This document shows positions 45,820-57,594 of a stretch of DNA of 64,000 bases, piece by piece (position 1 is the stretch's first letter; each line of letters opens with the position of its first letter). The translations under genes were made by a program, and so were the position numbers. Under the pieces are notes generated by a model. The model made no database searches, was not told the DNA's origin, and saw only the letters and a program-made list of their open reading frames with translations. The DNA is taken from the NCBI GenBank assembly GCA_030247855.1, contig JAPDRN010000023.1, positions 124,001-188,000 of the forward strand, in the 5' to 3' direction. Source of the DNA: Knufia peltigerae. Lineage: Eukaryota; Ascomycota; Eurotiomycetes; Chaetothyriales; Trichomeriaceae.

Positions 45820-48165
45820 ATGGCAGGCAATGTCAATGTCGCCTTGACCAGCGAGGACCTGGCTTACGATCTCGACGCAAGAAGTGCCTCATACTTCCGA
45901 AACCAAGCATGGCCTTTACACATGGACCAAGTAACGGGTGCAAGGCCAGACCCGAGGAGGAACATTTCACCCATACAGACCAATAACCATGGACTTCGAC
46001 AGACAACAATGGCAGAACATCCTATGATGGACACATGGAGGTTTCAACAGCAACAACAAAATGTCGACTACTCCAACCACCAGAACCAGTATGAGCTGCA
46101 CTATGACACTCAGTTCCACAGCCTCCCGTTGCACCCTTCGCAGTTGGGAATGCTTTCCGTGTCGCAGCCTGCGACCCTGCCGGCGACGTTGCCCATGGAC
46201 CATTCTTACATTCCTCTCGAGGCGGGCATAGAAGGCATGCCACACAATTGGGCTGATTTCCACACCGAACTGATCAGCTACAACACCACCGATGTTGGAC
46301 TTGCTGTCTCACCCTACCAACAATTGACGAGTTCGCCAACGGGCTCCCATCTGGAAGTTCTGTCACAACCCAGCTCATGCGACGAACATGGATGGACCAT
46401 GCTTGAACCCCGATCCTCTTTCGAGTCATACGAACGACATTTCTTTGTTGACCCAAATCAAACTGTCCACAATCGGACCTTATCTGAATCATCATACTCT
46501 GACTTGGAACAAAGCAATGCCAACTTCATCTCCAGTCTTGATATGAATCCGTCCCAAGCCGTCTACTCCCCGACCACACTCTCCGACAGTGACTTCGAAT
46601 ATATGGGCCATACCCATCGCCTGTCGATCGACCATGGTTCAGCACCGGCTACCAATGTGAACCCTACCGCACTCGTTCGCCCAATCCCCATCCCTCCTAC
46701 AAAAGCCTCGAGTTCCTCCATCCGGTCACCTAGCTCACAAGGCTCTGCTGGCTCCCCTGGACGCAAGAACTCCAGGAAAAGTCCCATTGCAGCCAAGTCA
46801 ACTGACAAGGTGACGAAGAAGTCTGCACAATCTGGAAAAGGAGATGGCGAGAAACGTGTTGGACGAAGAAAGGGTCCTCTCCGACCCGAACAGAGAAAGC
46901 AAGCCAGTGAGATCCGGAAACTGAGAGCATGCCTGCGATGTAAATTCCTGAAAAAGACATGTGATAAGGGCGAGCCTTGTGCAGGCTGCCAGCCCTCTCA
47001 TGCTCGGCTTTGGCAAGTTCCGTGCACTCGTATCGACATCAAAGAGATTGGGTACTTCTTGAAAGACTGGAAATTTGATTATGAACGCCACATCTCACTT
47101 GGATTCTCGGTTGGAAACATCAAGGGGTTCTCGGACACCGAAAAAACATTATTCATCACTCATGGCTATGGCCATATGCTCCCAGTCACTGCCCGCGAGG
47201 TCTACGTCAGAGACGAATCATGCCTGAAGCTGGATTGGATCGAAGCCAGTTCTGTCCGGGAGGATGGCTTTGAGGTTCCTACTGCCAAACTCAGTGCTGG
47301 CATGGAGGGCATCAGCACAACCATGCTCAGTGACTACTTGGATCGTCATATCGATGGTACTGGCACCTTTGAGAAGTTCGTCGACGACTACTTTGAAGGC
47401 ACGCCCTTCTTGTCACAAATGTTGAAGACGGCGTACCGATTCTATTTCAGGACAGGATCCAAAATTATCAAGAAGGCCCTCAAGCTCATGCTTGCGTACA
47501 ACTTGACGCTTCACATTACCATGGTCGAAGGCTTGCCGGTGGAGGAAGCTTTCGTCGGCAAGATTGACGAACACCATTCGAAGTTCTATGGCAAGACCAT
47601 GGCACCGGTCATGATTAACTTTCAAATAAAGTGCGCGATGGCGGACATGTGGCGCGAGCTCCACAAAGATGTCCTAGAAGAGTTGTCAAGTCTGTACTCT
47701 AGTGTGTACAGTGGCGACAAGCTCAAAAATTGGCCTACGATTTTCATTCTCGCCTCGGTTTTGCTGGCTGTGTGGGAGTGCATGCAATTTGACTGCAACT
47801 ATCGGGTCCCTGACCAGGTGTCCGTGGACAGATTCTGCAACGATATGGAGACGACTCCCGTTGGTGTCGTGGTTGGGCTCTTCCAAGCCATCTCGCAGAA
47901 GCTGCCATCTTTCTTGGAATGGGACACGACGAAGCACCATACCCTTCTGGCATCAAATCCCGATGTGTGCAGTACCATGACCGAAGTTCGTGAACATGTT
48001 ACGAGATACGGTGAGTTGAAGAGAAGCCCTGGTATTCTATTCTCCCACTAACTGTCATCCCTAGAAAACTATCTACGAGGACGACCTAACGCGAAATTTG
48101 ACCGTAAAGATTTCGATTCGCTATCAAACAAGTTTTTGGCCAAACTTGTCATTCGAGCGAACTAA
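45820..48165 (+). CDS. Zn2Cys6 transcription factor, 763 aa
   Basis: Two exons, 45820-48010 and 48065-48165, joined by a 54-nt intron (donor GTGAGT, CTAAC branch, acceptor CCTAG). The first 350 residues are disordered and rich in Ser, Pro, Gln and Thr. The binuclear zinc cluster lies near residues 370-395: C-L-R-C, six residues, C-D-K-G-E-P-C-A-G-C, eleven residues, C. It is preceded by very basic K-S-A-Q-S-G-K-G-D-G-E-K-R-V-G-R-R-K. The C-terminal 350 residues form a folded helical region (A-Y-R-F-Y-F-R-T-G-S-K; W-P-T-I-F-I-L-A-S-V-L-L-A-V-W-E-C). The cluster in the middle, not at the N-terminus, is less common. It should bind DNA in the nucleus; target genes are unknown. Confidence 0.85.
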
Positions 48166-49421
48166 CGCTGACGCACTTACGGCTATAATGAACCACTTGA
48201 CTTGCAGTTATAACGAGCGATGGAGCATTTGCCACGACACCACTCACTGATTATGCTATGTTTCCTAACGAGATCCGACCGGATGACTGATGAACTTATG
48301 AGACATACAAGGCTTCATGACGATCAAAAATCGATCTTTAGCATGAATTTGGTTCTGATTTTTTTTCCTTTGTAACACTGCGAAGGTGGGATGTGGACTG
48401 CATGGGATATTGTTATTGTTGTGAGCGTAAGGGTGTTGAGAGTCAGAAGCTCGGTGAAGGAGCCATGTCTGCATTAGTGTGTAGCTGGGTGGCTTGTCCA
48501 ACTCGAGAAGTTTGTGGCGACACAGCCGATAGATACGATATCCCAAAACGCCGAACGATGGCATTTTTCTGTCATGTCTACCTATATGAGTACTGCGTCC
48601 TTTCTGTAATGCATCGAGGTCGACTACTCCGTACCCGTTATTATACTGTAGATGTGTGTCTATGGCAAAATGTTCTATGTAGGACTCGGAGGAGTGTTCC
48701 GGCGCCAAAGTGGAGGGTCTGACGTACCATCATACCACGGCACAATCTTCACCACCAGTAATTCTTAGCCCAACGCCGTTTTCCCACATGCAACGGGAGA
48801 ACAACGTTGTCAGTCCAAGGAACAAAAACACATTCGACGCAGGAATCAGGGAAGAACTTCCTCCCTTCCAATTGACCAACCAATTCAGTCCTTGGCCTCA
48901 CACGGGCTTTTGGAACCATCGAGCTTTCTTCAACCTCATTCCTGCCCTTGTTGGGCTTTCCATCGTCTTCTAGCCAGCAAACCCTCCCTCTGGCTGGTTC
49001 CATCTCCATTGAAGCACTTCACTCCCTTGATTCCATACATCTGACCCCTCCATTTAACAACGCTTTCTCAGGACAATTGCTGTCACACGAATCGACTCTA
49101 TTCCAGTAGTAGAGACACACTGCCACGACCACCAGCCCTGTGACTCCCGAATCGCAATATTCCAGCCGAATAACTCGACCCAGGTTCTGCTACATAGCAC
49201 CCCTCTAGCCGGGCCCAGTTTCAACCCGTAACTCACTGCTCACCTCACATCACAGTGTCTCGCAACGACCCTTATACCCTTGTACTCACTCGTACATCAC
49301 CATTCTAGTCACTCTACGCACAGCCAAGGTTTCTCGACACGAACTAGGCTAACTCTGCCACCGATTCACATCAGTCTGTCCCCTCCCGGCTTGACCACTC
49401 TTTTCAGCCCTTAAAGTCAAT
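48166..49421. promoter_or_regulatory. TPS1 upstream region
   Basis: It contains the 3' end of the regulator gene and the promoter of TPS1, both on the plus strand. An exact TACTCCGTA lies at 48625-48633. Three CCCCT stress-response elements fall in the final 380 bases (separate entry). No gene seen. Confidence 0.45.
49045..49384 (+). promoter_or_regulatory. Three CCCCT stress-response elements before TPS1
   Basis: Exact CCCCT pentamers at 49045-49049, 49200-49204 and 49380-49384, all on the same strand as TPS1. CCCCT is the STRE core bound by Msn2/Msn4 in yeast and by MSN-1-type factors in filamentous fungi, and TPS1 is a classic stress-induced gene. A 5-mer is short, so one or two could be chance. 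Confidence 0.4.
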
Positions 49422-51202
49422 ATGCCATCTGCCACAGAAGAAGCTCCCAAAGCGGAATCTCGATTACTGCTGATCTCTAATCGTCTCCCAATTACCATCA
49501 AGCGGTCTGCTGACGGGAAGTATGATTTTTCAATGTCCTCCGGCGGGCTCGTCACAGGCCTCAGTGGCCTGGCGAAAACTACCACATTTCAATGGTATGG
49601 TTGGCCAGGCTTAGAGGTTCCTCAGGATGAGATCGAAGATGTAACTTCCAAATTGAAGGATGAGTTCAACGCCGTCCCCGTATTCATGGACGACGAACTA
49701 GCAGACAGACACTACAATGGCTTTTCCAGTGAGTCCTTGGAATACCTCTGCGTCATGTTAACTGACGGCGCCCAGATTCTATCATGTGGCCATTGTTCCA
49801 CTATCATCCGGGTGAGATAACCTTCGACGAGTCGGCCTGGAACGCCTACACCGAAGCCAATCGCTTGTTTGCTCGTACGGTCGCAGAAGAGGTCCAAGAT
49901 GGTGATCTCGTCTGGATTCACGACTATCATTTGATGCTTCTACCACAAATGCTCCGGGAGGAGATCGGCACCTCCAAATCGAACGTGAAGATCGGCTTTT
50001 TCCTGCACACCCCTTTTCCCTCGAGCGAGATCTACAGAATTCTCCCCGTACGGAATGAAATCCTCCTAGGCGTTCTCCACTGCGACTTGATCGGCTTCCA
50101 TACCTACGACTATGCGCGGCATTTCCTCAGCAGCTGTTCTCGAATTCTAGGATTGACAACAACGCCAAATGGTGTAGAGTTCGAAGGCAAAGTGGTCACC
50201 GTTGGTGCCTTCCCCATCGGTATCGATCCTGAAAAGTTCACAGAAGGCCTCAAGAAGGAGAAAGTTCAGAAGCGGATACAGGTCTTGGAGGAGAAGTTCA
50301 AAGGAATCAAGCTGATTGTGGGAGTGGATCGTCTTGACTACATCAAGGGTGTTCCTCAAAAACTTCACGCGTTGGAAGTCTTCCTCACCGATCATCCCGA
50401 GTGGATTGGGAAGGTTGTATTGGTTCAGGTTGCGGTACCCAGCCGACAAGATGTTGAAGAGTATCAAAATCTGCGAGCTGTGGTCAATGAGCTGGTCGGG
50501 CGAATCAACGGCAAATTCGGTAAGTTCTTGTTGTCGTTCTTGCATCAATGAGCTAACATGAGTCAGGGACCGTGGAATTCATGCCCATACACTTCATGCA
50601 CAAATCTGTCAATTTCGATGAACTGATAGCCCTTTACGCCGTCTCTGATGTCTGCCTCGTCTCGTCTACTCGAGATGGCATGAATCTGGTCTCATTCGAG
50701 TACATTGCAACACAGGAGAGCAGACATGGCTCCCTCATTTTATCCGAGTTCGCTGGTGCCGCCCAGAGCTTGAACGGTAGTATTTTGGTGAACCCATGGA
50801 ACACGGAAGAACTGGCGGGCGCTATCCAAGAAGCCGTCACCATGAGTCCCGAACACCGTGCCATCAATTACGCCAAATTGCACAAATATGTTTCCAAGTA
50901 TACTAGGTAAGCGTGCTGCCGACCTTCGGTCCGATCTTTTGCTAACTGCCGCCATCAGTGCTTTTTGGGGTCAATCATTTGTGGCAGAACTGACGAGAAT
51001 ATCTGCGCAAGGTGAAAAGAAACTGAAGGCGAGGCGAGCATCGTTGATACGACCACAAGCACAAGGCTCTATCCCCCAGACCACTGAACCCGAGAAAGTA
51101 GATGCAGGTTCCAAACAGAGCCAGGCAGACGGGGTCGATAGCAAGAAGGCAGACGACGTCCCCGAGCAAGCTGAACTGTCGGTCAGATCAAGGACTGCAT
51201 AA
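49422..51202 (+). CDS. TPS1: Alpha,alpha-trehalose-phosphate synthase (UDP-forming)
   Basis: Four exons, 49422-49728, 49776-50519, 50567-50906 and 50959-51202, join in frame to 544 residues; introns are 47-52 nt. It is a GT-20 glycosyltransferase: L-I-S-N-R-L-P-I-T, S-S-G-G-L-V-T-G-L, Y-H-P-G-E-I, W-I-H-D-Y-H-L-M-L-L-P, G-F-F-L-H-T-P-F-P-S-S-E, V-D-R-L-D-Y-I-K-G, and S-T-R-D-G-M-N-L-V are all present. It makes trehalose-6-phosphate from UDP-glucose and glucose-6-phosphate in the cytosol, for stress protection and glycolytic control. There is no phosphatase domain, as expected for the single-domain Tps1. The last about 70 residues are a charged disordered tail absent in yeast. Confidence 0.96.
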
Positions 51203-52257
51203 ATGCGCCACAACAGGGACTATTATGCTAGGGATTTTAGACCGCATCGGCCGGACGGTGCGAAGACTAGGATTGAATCATAGAGAGGGAGATTCGACCG
51301 TGGATGCATCGCATTGGGTCGTTTGTCTGCAATGAGGGCTGCATCATGTAGAAGCATATTTGAATCCATTCGGCATTCTCAGAGTACAAATGTTGACTGC
51401 TAGTAAATGGAATACAGCCTACAGCCAAGAGTTGTCGATTCACCTCGAGGAGAATTCGGTACGAGTAGGTAGTCATCAGCCTGACTACCTTTCATCCTAA
51501 CCAGTTAGAAGAAAAAAGAAGACGAGAGACAGCCAGAAAATAGGACTTGAGATGTATGTATGTATTTATATTTTACACCGAAGAATGTTCAACGGTCCGT
51601 ACGAGTACATTGTTTCCTCCCACCCAACGGCGGCCAACACAACTCACGGGCTTAAATTCTTTCATGGACGTCCAAAGAGTGAGTCCTCGACCAGGCAAGC
51701 TTGTCTGGCGAAAAGGGACTCTTTCCCACTTTGCCACCATTCTTCGTCATTGAATTCCCCCCCCGCCCCCCCCGGGGATAGGTGTGGACCGTAGCCATGG
51801 TTATGGTGAGGTTGACAGAGATCATGACGGACCAGTTCTGAGGAAACCATATGTGTCTGGAGAGACTCAACCTGAATCCTGAACCCTACGAGAGGTAGAG
51901 GACGACGTTACTGGGCCAAAAGGGAACAGTCGTTGAGGGGGATCTAGTCTTCGCCCTAGCACAAGACCAGACAAGACACATGGGAAGGGCTCCGGATCCA
52001 TTTCTGCACATTGTCGATTAGGCCTCCCGAGGATTTGCGAGCCAGAACTTGCTGGAAGAAGTCGGGAAGTGTGCTACGGCGCACTGAGTCGTCGGGAGAA
52101 TGACCGGTTCAGGCCTGGTCAGATCGATATCTTCGGTGACGCTGCGCGATGCAAACAATCCCGATGGAAACAGGTTTGCGTCCGTCTTTTCCCTTCTCTT
52201 CGTCCTCTTGGGTGGTGGTGGTGGTGGGGGAAGCTAAGCTCGACCTTTCTTTCCCTT
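51203..52257. other. Convergent 3' spacer with a C-rich tract
   Basis: It lies between the ends of TPS1 and the uS17m gene. Two runs of eight or more C separated by a G lie near 51755-51775. No gene seen. Confidence 0.5.
51755..51775. repeat. Poly-C tract
   Basis: Almost uninterrupted C on the plus strand, preceding GGGGATA. In a convergent spacer; a G-quadruplex on the minus strand is conceivable but needs four G runs, which are not clearly there. Confidence 0.6.
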
Positions 52258-53064
52258 TTAATGAGCCTTGGATTTCCCTCGGGCCCTTTGCCGCACGTTG
52301 CCCTTGATCACCTCTCCCGCCGTACCTTCCCAGCGGCCCTTGGGACTGCCGACGGTGCGCGGAGGTCTCACGTCGACCGGAAGGCCGAACGGAGTGATGA
52401 CCTGGTGAACGACGTACTTGACGTTTTTGCGGGTGCCGGTGCCGGTGCCCTCTATCTGGGTGCCGGCGACGACCGGCGCAGGCTTTCGTCTGGTCTCGGC
52501 GCCGCCGTACTCGACCACGTCACCTTCGTTCAAGGTGTTGTCGGGGTCGTGGACCATGTCGTGGGCTTTCCGTTTGTAATACTTCCGTAAATGTCTATCC
52601 CAAACTTGCACCGTACGGCTGACTCGGACCGTCTTGTTCATGGTGCCGACTCGAGACACCCTGCCTACCATGGTGTGACCTTTTGCGGGCGTCTTCTTCG
52701 TGGCGTCGTTTTGTTCCTCCTTCGGAGCCTGTGTATCCGAGACGGTGGAGTTGGAAGGCGTACCGCCCGACAATGGTACCGACCCGGTCGTGGTCGCTGG
52801 AGAGGAGAGGTCAGGGGAGGGTCGAGCTGCGGCGGCGGACGCGCGTGGAAAAGGTGCATCATCATGGACACGTTGAGCTTCGCGGACTGATCGTAGTGAG
52901 GAAAGACATGTGACTTGTTGTCGAGAATGAGGAGCTCTTATTCTCTGAGGTGCTCTCGACACCGAGAAGCTCGTCATCTTTGACGACGACGACGAGCATG
53001 TCGGGACAATGTTGCGACATGGTGCCCGGCACGCTCGAAACCAGGTCGTTGAGACAGAATTCAT
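52258..53064 (-). CDS. Mitochondrial small-subunit ribosomal protein uS17m
   Basis: The frame is open to 53352, but I use the ATG at 53064 because M-N-S-V-S-T-T-W-F-R-A-C-R-A starts a mitochondrial-type presequence; 268 residues. After a Ser/Pro/Thr-rich linker comes the uS17 OB-fold: G-R-V-S-R-V-G-T-M-N-K-T-V-R-V-S-R-T-V, W-D-R-H-L-R-K-Y-Y-K-R-K, D-P-D-N-T-L-N-E-G-D-V-V-E-Y. It binds 15S rRNA in the mitochondrial ribosome. A fungal extension follows (K-Y-V-V-H-Q-V-I-T-P-F-G-L-P-V-D-V-R-P-P) and a basic tail. A second start at M-T-S-F-S would shorten the presequence by 29 residues; I cannot exclude an intron in the linker. Confidence 0.85.
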   Translation of the reverse strand: MNSVSTTWFRACRAPCRNIVPTCSSSSSKMTSFSVSRAPQRIRAPHSRQQVTCLSSLRSVREAQRVHDDAPFPRASAAAARPSPDLSSPATTTGSVPLSGGTPSNSTVSDTQAPKEEQNDATKKTPAKGHTMVGRVSRVGTMNKTVRVSRTVQVWDRHLRKYYKRKAHDMVHDPDNTLNEGDVVEYGGAETRRKPAPVVAGTQIEGTGTGTRKNVKYVVHQVITPFGLPVDVRPPRTVGSPKGRWEGTAGEVIKGNVRQRARGKSKAH

Positions 53065-53507
53065 CGTGGTTGTAGTTGCATGTACATGTGAGACCTTGAA
53101 AACTCTAGCAGATAAAGTGAACACAAGTACAGGTACACAGGCTGCACGAAGTTGGGGTTCTGCCGTTGAATCGTAGATTGCAGGATACTGGAGCTCGAGG
53201 TTGTCGTGCACTGCCAAAATTTTGAAGCGCAGAGAGCAAGGGAGAGTATGTGGAGTATCTTGCTCGTGTTGGTTTAGGCCGTTTCCGAGAGCATAGGGTG
53301 TACGAGCGGACCGAGTATCAATATCAAACCACAGCTCTCCATCCTCGAGCAATTATTCGAGGTGGTGTATATATTCTGGAAAGTCAGGCTGCATTAATTG
53401 CTTCTAGTATTCTACATTTTAGGTCTGCAAGGCTGCTAGTGATGCAGAAACACGCCATTCACCCGCCATAACACCATTCGTTATGCCCGTAAGAGGAAAC
53501 ATATCCT
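53065..53507. other. Promoter spacer
   Basis: uS17m and RPN9 are both on the minus strand, so this holds the uS17m promoter and leader and the RPN9 3' region. The frame of uS17m is open here without an earlier convincing start. No gene seen. Confidence 0.45.
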
Positions 53508-54716
53508 TTAAGCAGCCCATACATCCTTGCCAACGCCTTCTATCCAATGGCCCAGATCGTTGACATTGCTGTCCCATTCCTTGAGGCGGTGCCTCATACC
53601 TTCGATCTGGTCTTGACCCAGGACTTTAGGTTGTACCCAGTTGATCTTTGCAATGCCAGCTACCTGATCAATCTTTCCTCGCAGCAGTCCCAAGCTCAGC
53701 GCTTTCATGATCAAGTGTTCAATCTCATCGGGCTGGACCTTGGTCTCTTGGCTGATGGTCTTGAATGTCATGGCACGATCATGAGGCGGTCGCTTAAACA
53801 CCAGTTCCGTCAGTGCAGCCAAGTTGATCTTCTGCCATAAGAAAAGTCGGTGTGACTCCAGGATCGGATCTTTGCTCAAATTATTGGACATCTTGTCAAA
53901 TGCTGCTAGATCTCCGCGGTTGAAAGCAAATACCAGATCTCGCAGCCATGATTGTGGATGTGGCGATTCTAGGACGTTGAGGATAGGGTGCAATAGTAGC
54001 TCGCCAAAGTTGTGAATAGTATCTGACACAAGCGCAGCGATCGCCAAATCGTAGGCTCTATGTTGTTGTTCCTCTTTTGTCAACTCTTCCTCCTCGGTGC
54101 AGGCGAGGTAGAGCAGGGAGTTTCGATAATAAGAGGTGTAGTCACCTTCGGTTTGAAAGTAGTCGGCGTTGACTCGGTAGAAGGCTGCATGAACGATGTT
54201 CTCGACGAAATCGAATTGGTCCAGGGTCTTTTGTGCCTTGTCCAATTGTTCCCTGGCTTTCGATTTCTCGCCTAATCGCAGATAGACGCTGGCAAGTTCG
54301 GTGATGGTGTAGACATGTGCGTCTTCCGAATCTGGTTTGTCTACTCTTGTGGCAAGTGTCTGGAGGAATTGACTTCGTTCATTGTCATCTAGAGGGGATT
54401 AGCGATTTCCTTGAAATGGCTTGAGAGAAGGCGTACCTGTAATCTGCGCGGATGCACCCAAAGCTAACTTGACCAGTTTCAGCTGATTGATCTTGTCGGC
54501 GAAACTGATGATGAAGGTATTGTAGATGGACAATCTTTGAGACGCAGTCTCGGGATTGGAGAAGTATTCTAACAGAGTGTCCGTCAACTGATGCCATAGC
54601 TTTCTGTCCCATAGATCCTCGAATGTAAGAAAGGTGTGTTGTAGTTCTACTGGCGCTTCGTCTCGTTGTTCGGCCAGGAAATTGGAGATGGCTTCTGGAT
54701 CATGCTGTTTAGGCAT
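53508..54716 (-). CDS. RPN9: 26S proteasome lid subunit Rpn9
   Basis: Two exons, 54716-54437 and 54388-53508, separated by a 48-nt intron (donor GTACGC, acceptor CTCTAG), yield 386 residues. The N-terminal helical repeats include L-T-F-E-D-L-W-D-R-K-L-W-H-Q-L-T; the middle has Y-T-I-T-E-L-A-S-V-Y-L-R-L-G-E; the C-terminal PCI domain has A-L-T-E-L-V-F-K-R-P-P, I-S-Q-E-T-K-V, and M-K-A-L-S-L-G-L-L-R-G-K-I-D-Q-V. This is Rpn9 (human PSMD13), a scaffold subunit of the proteasome lid; length fits well. Open sequence upstream of 54716 is out of the conserved protein and is probably leader. Confidence 0.94.
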
Positions 54717-55146
54717 TATGAGATGATGTGTCTGGAGAGGATAGGGAAATCTGCGTCGGGGAAGATATGACTTTGGTGAAGGTGGTAGAGGATTGCTGAT
54801 TGTGAGGCGTGCTTGCAAATGTGAGTGTTGCATTAGATACTGGCTCATACAGTTGAACGCGCCGCCCGATCGTGCCTGCAGCTCTAGGGCAGATGCCAAG
54901 TTGACTTACCCTGCTTTGGGATGAGACTGACGCCGCCCTGTGTGAACACCGGCCACTATTTCGATGAGTTGCGTCAAAAGAATCGGGCACTTCATTATTG
55001 TCTTTATGTCCCAATATTTGAGAACGGCTTGACAACAGGCTCTCAATACTTTTCTAGGTAAGGTAGGTAGTCTATCTTCTCTCTAGAGACTCTACTCATG
55101 AAAGCACTCTCTACACATCACCGATCCTCTAACCTCGCCACCTCGT
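54717..55146. other. Promoter spacer
   Basis: RPN9 promoter and 3' region of the NCS1 permease gene, both minus strand. No gene seen; a proteasome-associated control element (GGTGGCAAA) was not found by eye. Confidence 0.4.
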
Positions 55147-56952
55147 CTAAATCGCTTGTGCTTTCACGTCTGCCTCGATGATACCTTTGTCGGTCTTGCT
55201 CGGATCATGCACTCCGTCATTGATGTATTCGAATCCGTTGAGGTAGATGACATCCTCGGTGATGGGTTCATCGAGTAGAGTTTCTTTGGCAGGGAAGAAT
55301 TTGTTAAGGGTGTAGTAGACGACAGCAGTACTGCCAAATCCCCAGAGGTAGTTCATGTCCCAGATATGTAGGATGCCCGGGCTGAGTTTGATGTGGGAGT
55401 TGACAGCGTTGGCAAGGCCTGGTAGGTTTGGAGGAACTGAGACGAGAAAGCAGATGACGGCCCGCCAGTTGAATCCGCGGTGGTACCGATAACGACCCCG
55501 TCGTCGGTACAGCCCAGGCACGTCGTAATTCCTCTTCTTGACGATCCAATAATCCACGGCTAGAAGAGCCGCGATGGGGGCGAGGAAGATAGAGAGACTG
55601 GAGATGAAGGTCAAGAGGGACGAAGCGGAATGGACGATCTTCCACGGTACCATTACCCAGCCACTGATGATTGTGGTAATCATAATCCCTCGACGTATGT
55701 TGATATATTTGGGAAACAGGTTGGTCATATCATTGGAACAGGAAACCACATTTGCCGTCAAGTTGGTACCGATCTGAGCTACGATCCAACACAGACCGAC
55801 GAAAAAGGCACCACACCGGCCCCAAGGACCGTGCCAATGCGAAGCCAATTCCAACGGATCCCAGATGAATTCACCGTAGACGACTTTGGCACAACTGGTG
55901 GAGATGGTGCCGTACATTGCCATGAGGACGTTGATGAAGGGTAGCATCAACGCTTGAAGACCGACTCCTCTCTTCCGTTTCATGTATCGGGTAAAGTCAG
56001 GGATGTTGGTGGCCATGGTCGCCCAACCCCCACACTGACTGGAATAGTTGTTGAGGATTCGCCAGGATCGAGCGGATCCTGATATTGAATATTCCTGATC
56101 CCAAATTCTGCCCACCCCATTAGCCTTTTTGGTCATGGCAATGACGACAGCCGTAGAAACGGTCAAGACGATGAAGATTTTGAAGACAAAGAACCAACGA
56201 AGTTTGTGAGGAGGAGTCAGCAGGATCGGGAATTGTATCGACCAAAAAACCAAATGGGCCACCATTTGATTCGTGGTGACCCCCATGCTTTCGGGAATGG
56301 TGTTGGGAATGTCGAGAAATGATGGCCAAATGGCTCTAATACATTGGAACATGGCCAAACTACCGGTCCAAGTTTGAATGGCTGAGGTTCGACGTTAGAC
56401 AATGCTGACCAACTGACACTCAGATGTGTACACCTTACCGTGCCAAAACATCGCCGTCGCCATTCGAATAATGACTGCGAATCGGGCAAAATAAAAGCCA
56501 CACGACGCTCTAATGGCCACCGGGAATGGAATGTGATAATGTGCTCCGATGACACCATTGAGTACCAGGGGGATCGTGTCAGTCAAGCCTCCGAGCAGAG
56601 CTATCAAAACTGTCAGCATGTATGTGGACGTGGAAGGCGGTGATGGTGGTGACGACGTACGAAGATACAAGGCTTCCCTCCACGTCAAGCCTCCTTGAAT
56701 GATTGAAGCAGGACCTTCCCAACCTTGGGCGTTGAGGGCGTCACTGAACCAAAACCCGGCAACCTCGAATGACCCCCAAGTCCGACGTTCTAGTGGCGTC
56801 ACGTCCGAGTCGATATTGGACCAAGTTCCTTCGTCGGCAAAAGTGGTTGTTTGTTTAGGGAGTTTCCAACCCGAAAGATGAGAATGGCTTTCTATTTTGG
56901 TTTTTAGGTGTTGTTTGGACGCTACAACACGTTGACGAAGGATTTGAGCCAT
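55147..56952 (-). CDS. Fur-type NCS1 permease (uracil/allantoin/purine-related)
   Basis: Three exons, 56952-56661, 56600-56439 and 56381-55147; 562 residues. N-terminal N-I-D-S-D-V-T-P-L-E-R-R-T-W, then W-F-S-D-A-L-N-A-Q-G-W, N-G-V-I-G-A-H-Y-H-I-P-F-P-V, M-F-W-H-G-A-I-Q-T-W-T-G (spanning the second intron) and N-N-Y-S-S-Q-C-G-G-W-A-T-M-A-T-N-I-P-D-F-T-R-Y are the NCS1 fold, closest to the fungal Fur group. About 12 membrane spans. It should be a proton symporter for a nucleobase or its breakdown products in the plasma membrane; the exact substrate is not readable. The first intron is 60 nt with no stop, so retention would keep frame and add 20 residues. Confidence 0.88.
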
Positions 56953-57594
56953 CTTGTCATAAGAAATACCCACACTATGAATCAAAAGATCTATAGGTTC
57001 TAGATTTCTATCGTACACATAGACACATACAGACATATATATAGATGTATGTATCTCCATATCTATATCAACCCCGTTATCAACAAACGTCTTCGTGGCC
57101 GTGGCCCCCGGGGGCGCCGTCGGCCAAATCCACCCACCACTGCTCTCAGCGTCTATCCTTATCCCGAAGGAAATGACCCTTGATGATATCCGTTCGGAAA
57201 ATACCTGATACTGTAGATACAAGTAGACGTCTACCTACTGAGTACCCCGGCATGGGTGGGCCGATCGACGTGACCACCGCCTTTGTAGTACCAAAGCTTG
57301 TCATTCCTTATCAATGATGTATTCCGTTCGGTTACAATCTGATTCCCCTATAGGCTACGAGTAATCACTCAGTAGAGTCTGAGAGAAACTATCAGACAAG
57401 TCGGATTTGGGCGCCAAACCATCGTTCAGTCCTTATCGGACAAGGTCTTACTTACTCCCTACAACAGGCACATCGAGCCTTCAGTGTGTTCACAGTAGAG
57501 ACGATTGAGTATGGGAGTCGTCGATGTACACTCTGGAATTCAGTAATGATCTGGGGGAGATCGGTTCAGTATATACTTGTTGCCCTCGTGAGCT
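56953..57594. promoter_or_regulatory. Upstream region of the NCS1 permease
   Basis: Promoter of the permease on the minus strand and the left flank of the beta-lactamase-like relic. The minus-strand frame is open through part of it but without family resemblance. A short run of TATATA/TGTATG occurs near 57030-57060. No gene seen. Confidence 0.4.

Noticed and set aside
51755..51775. Possible G-quadruplex in the poly-C tract
   Set aside because: There are only about two to three long runs, so a stable quadruplex is not clearly supported.
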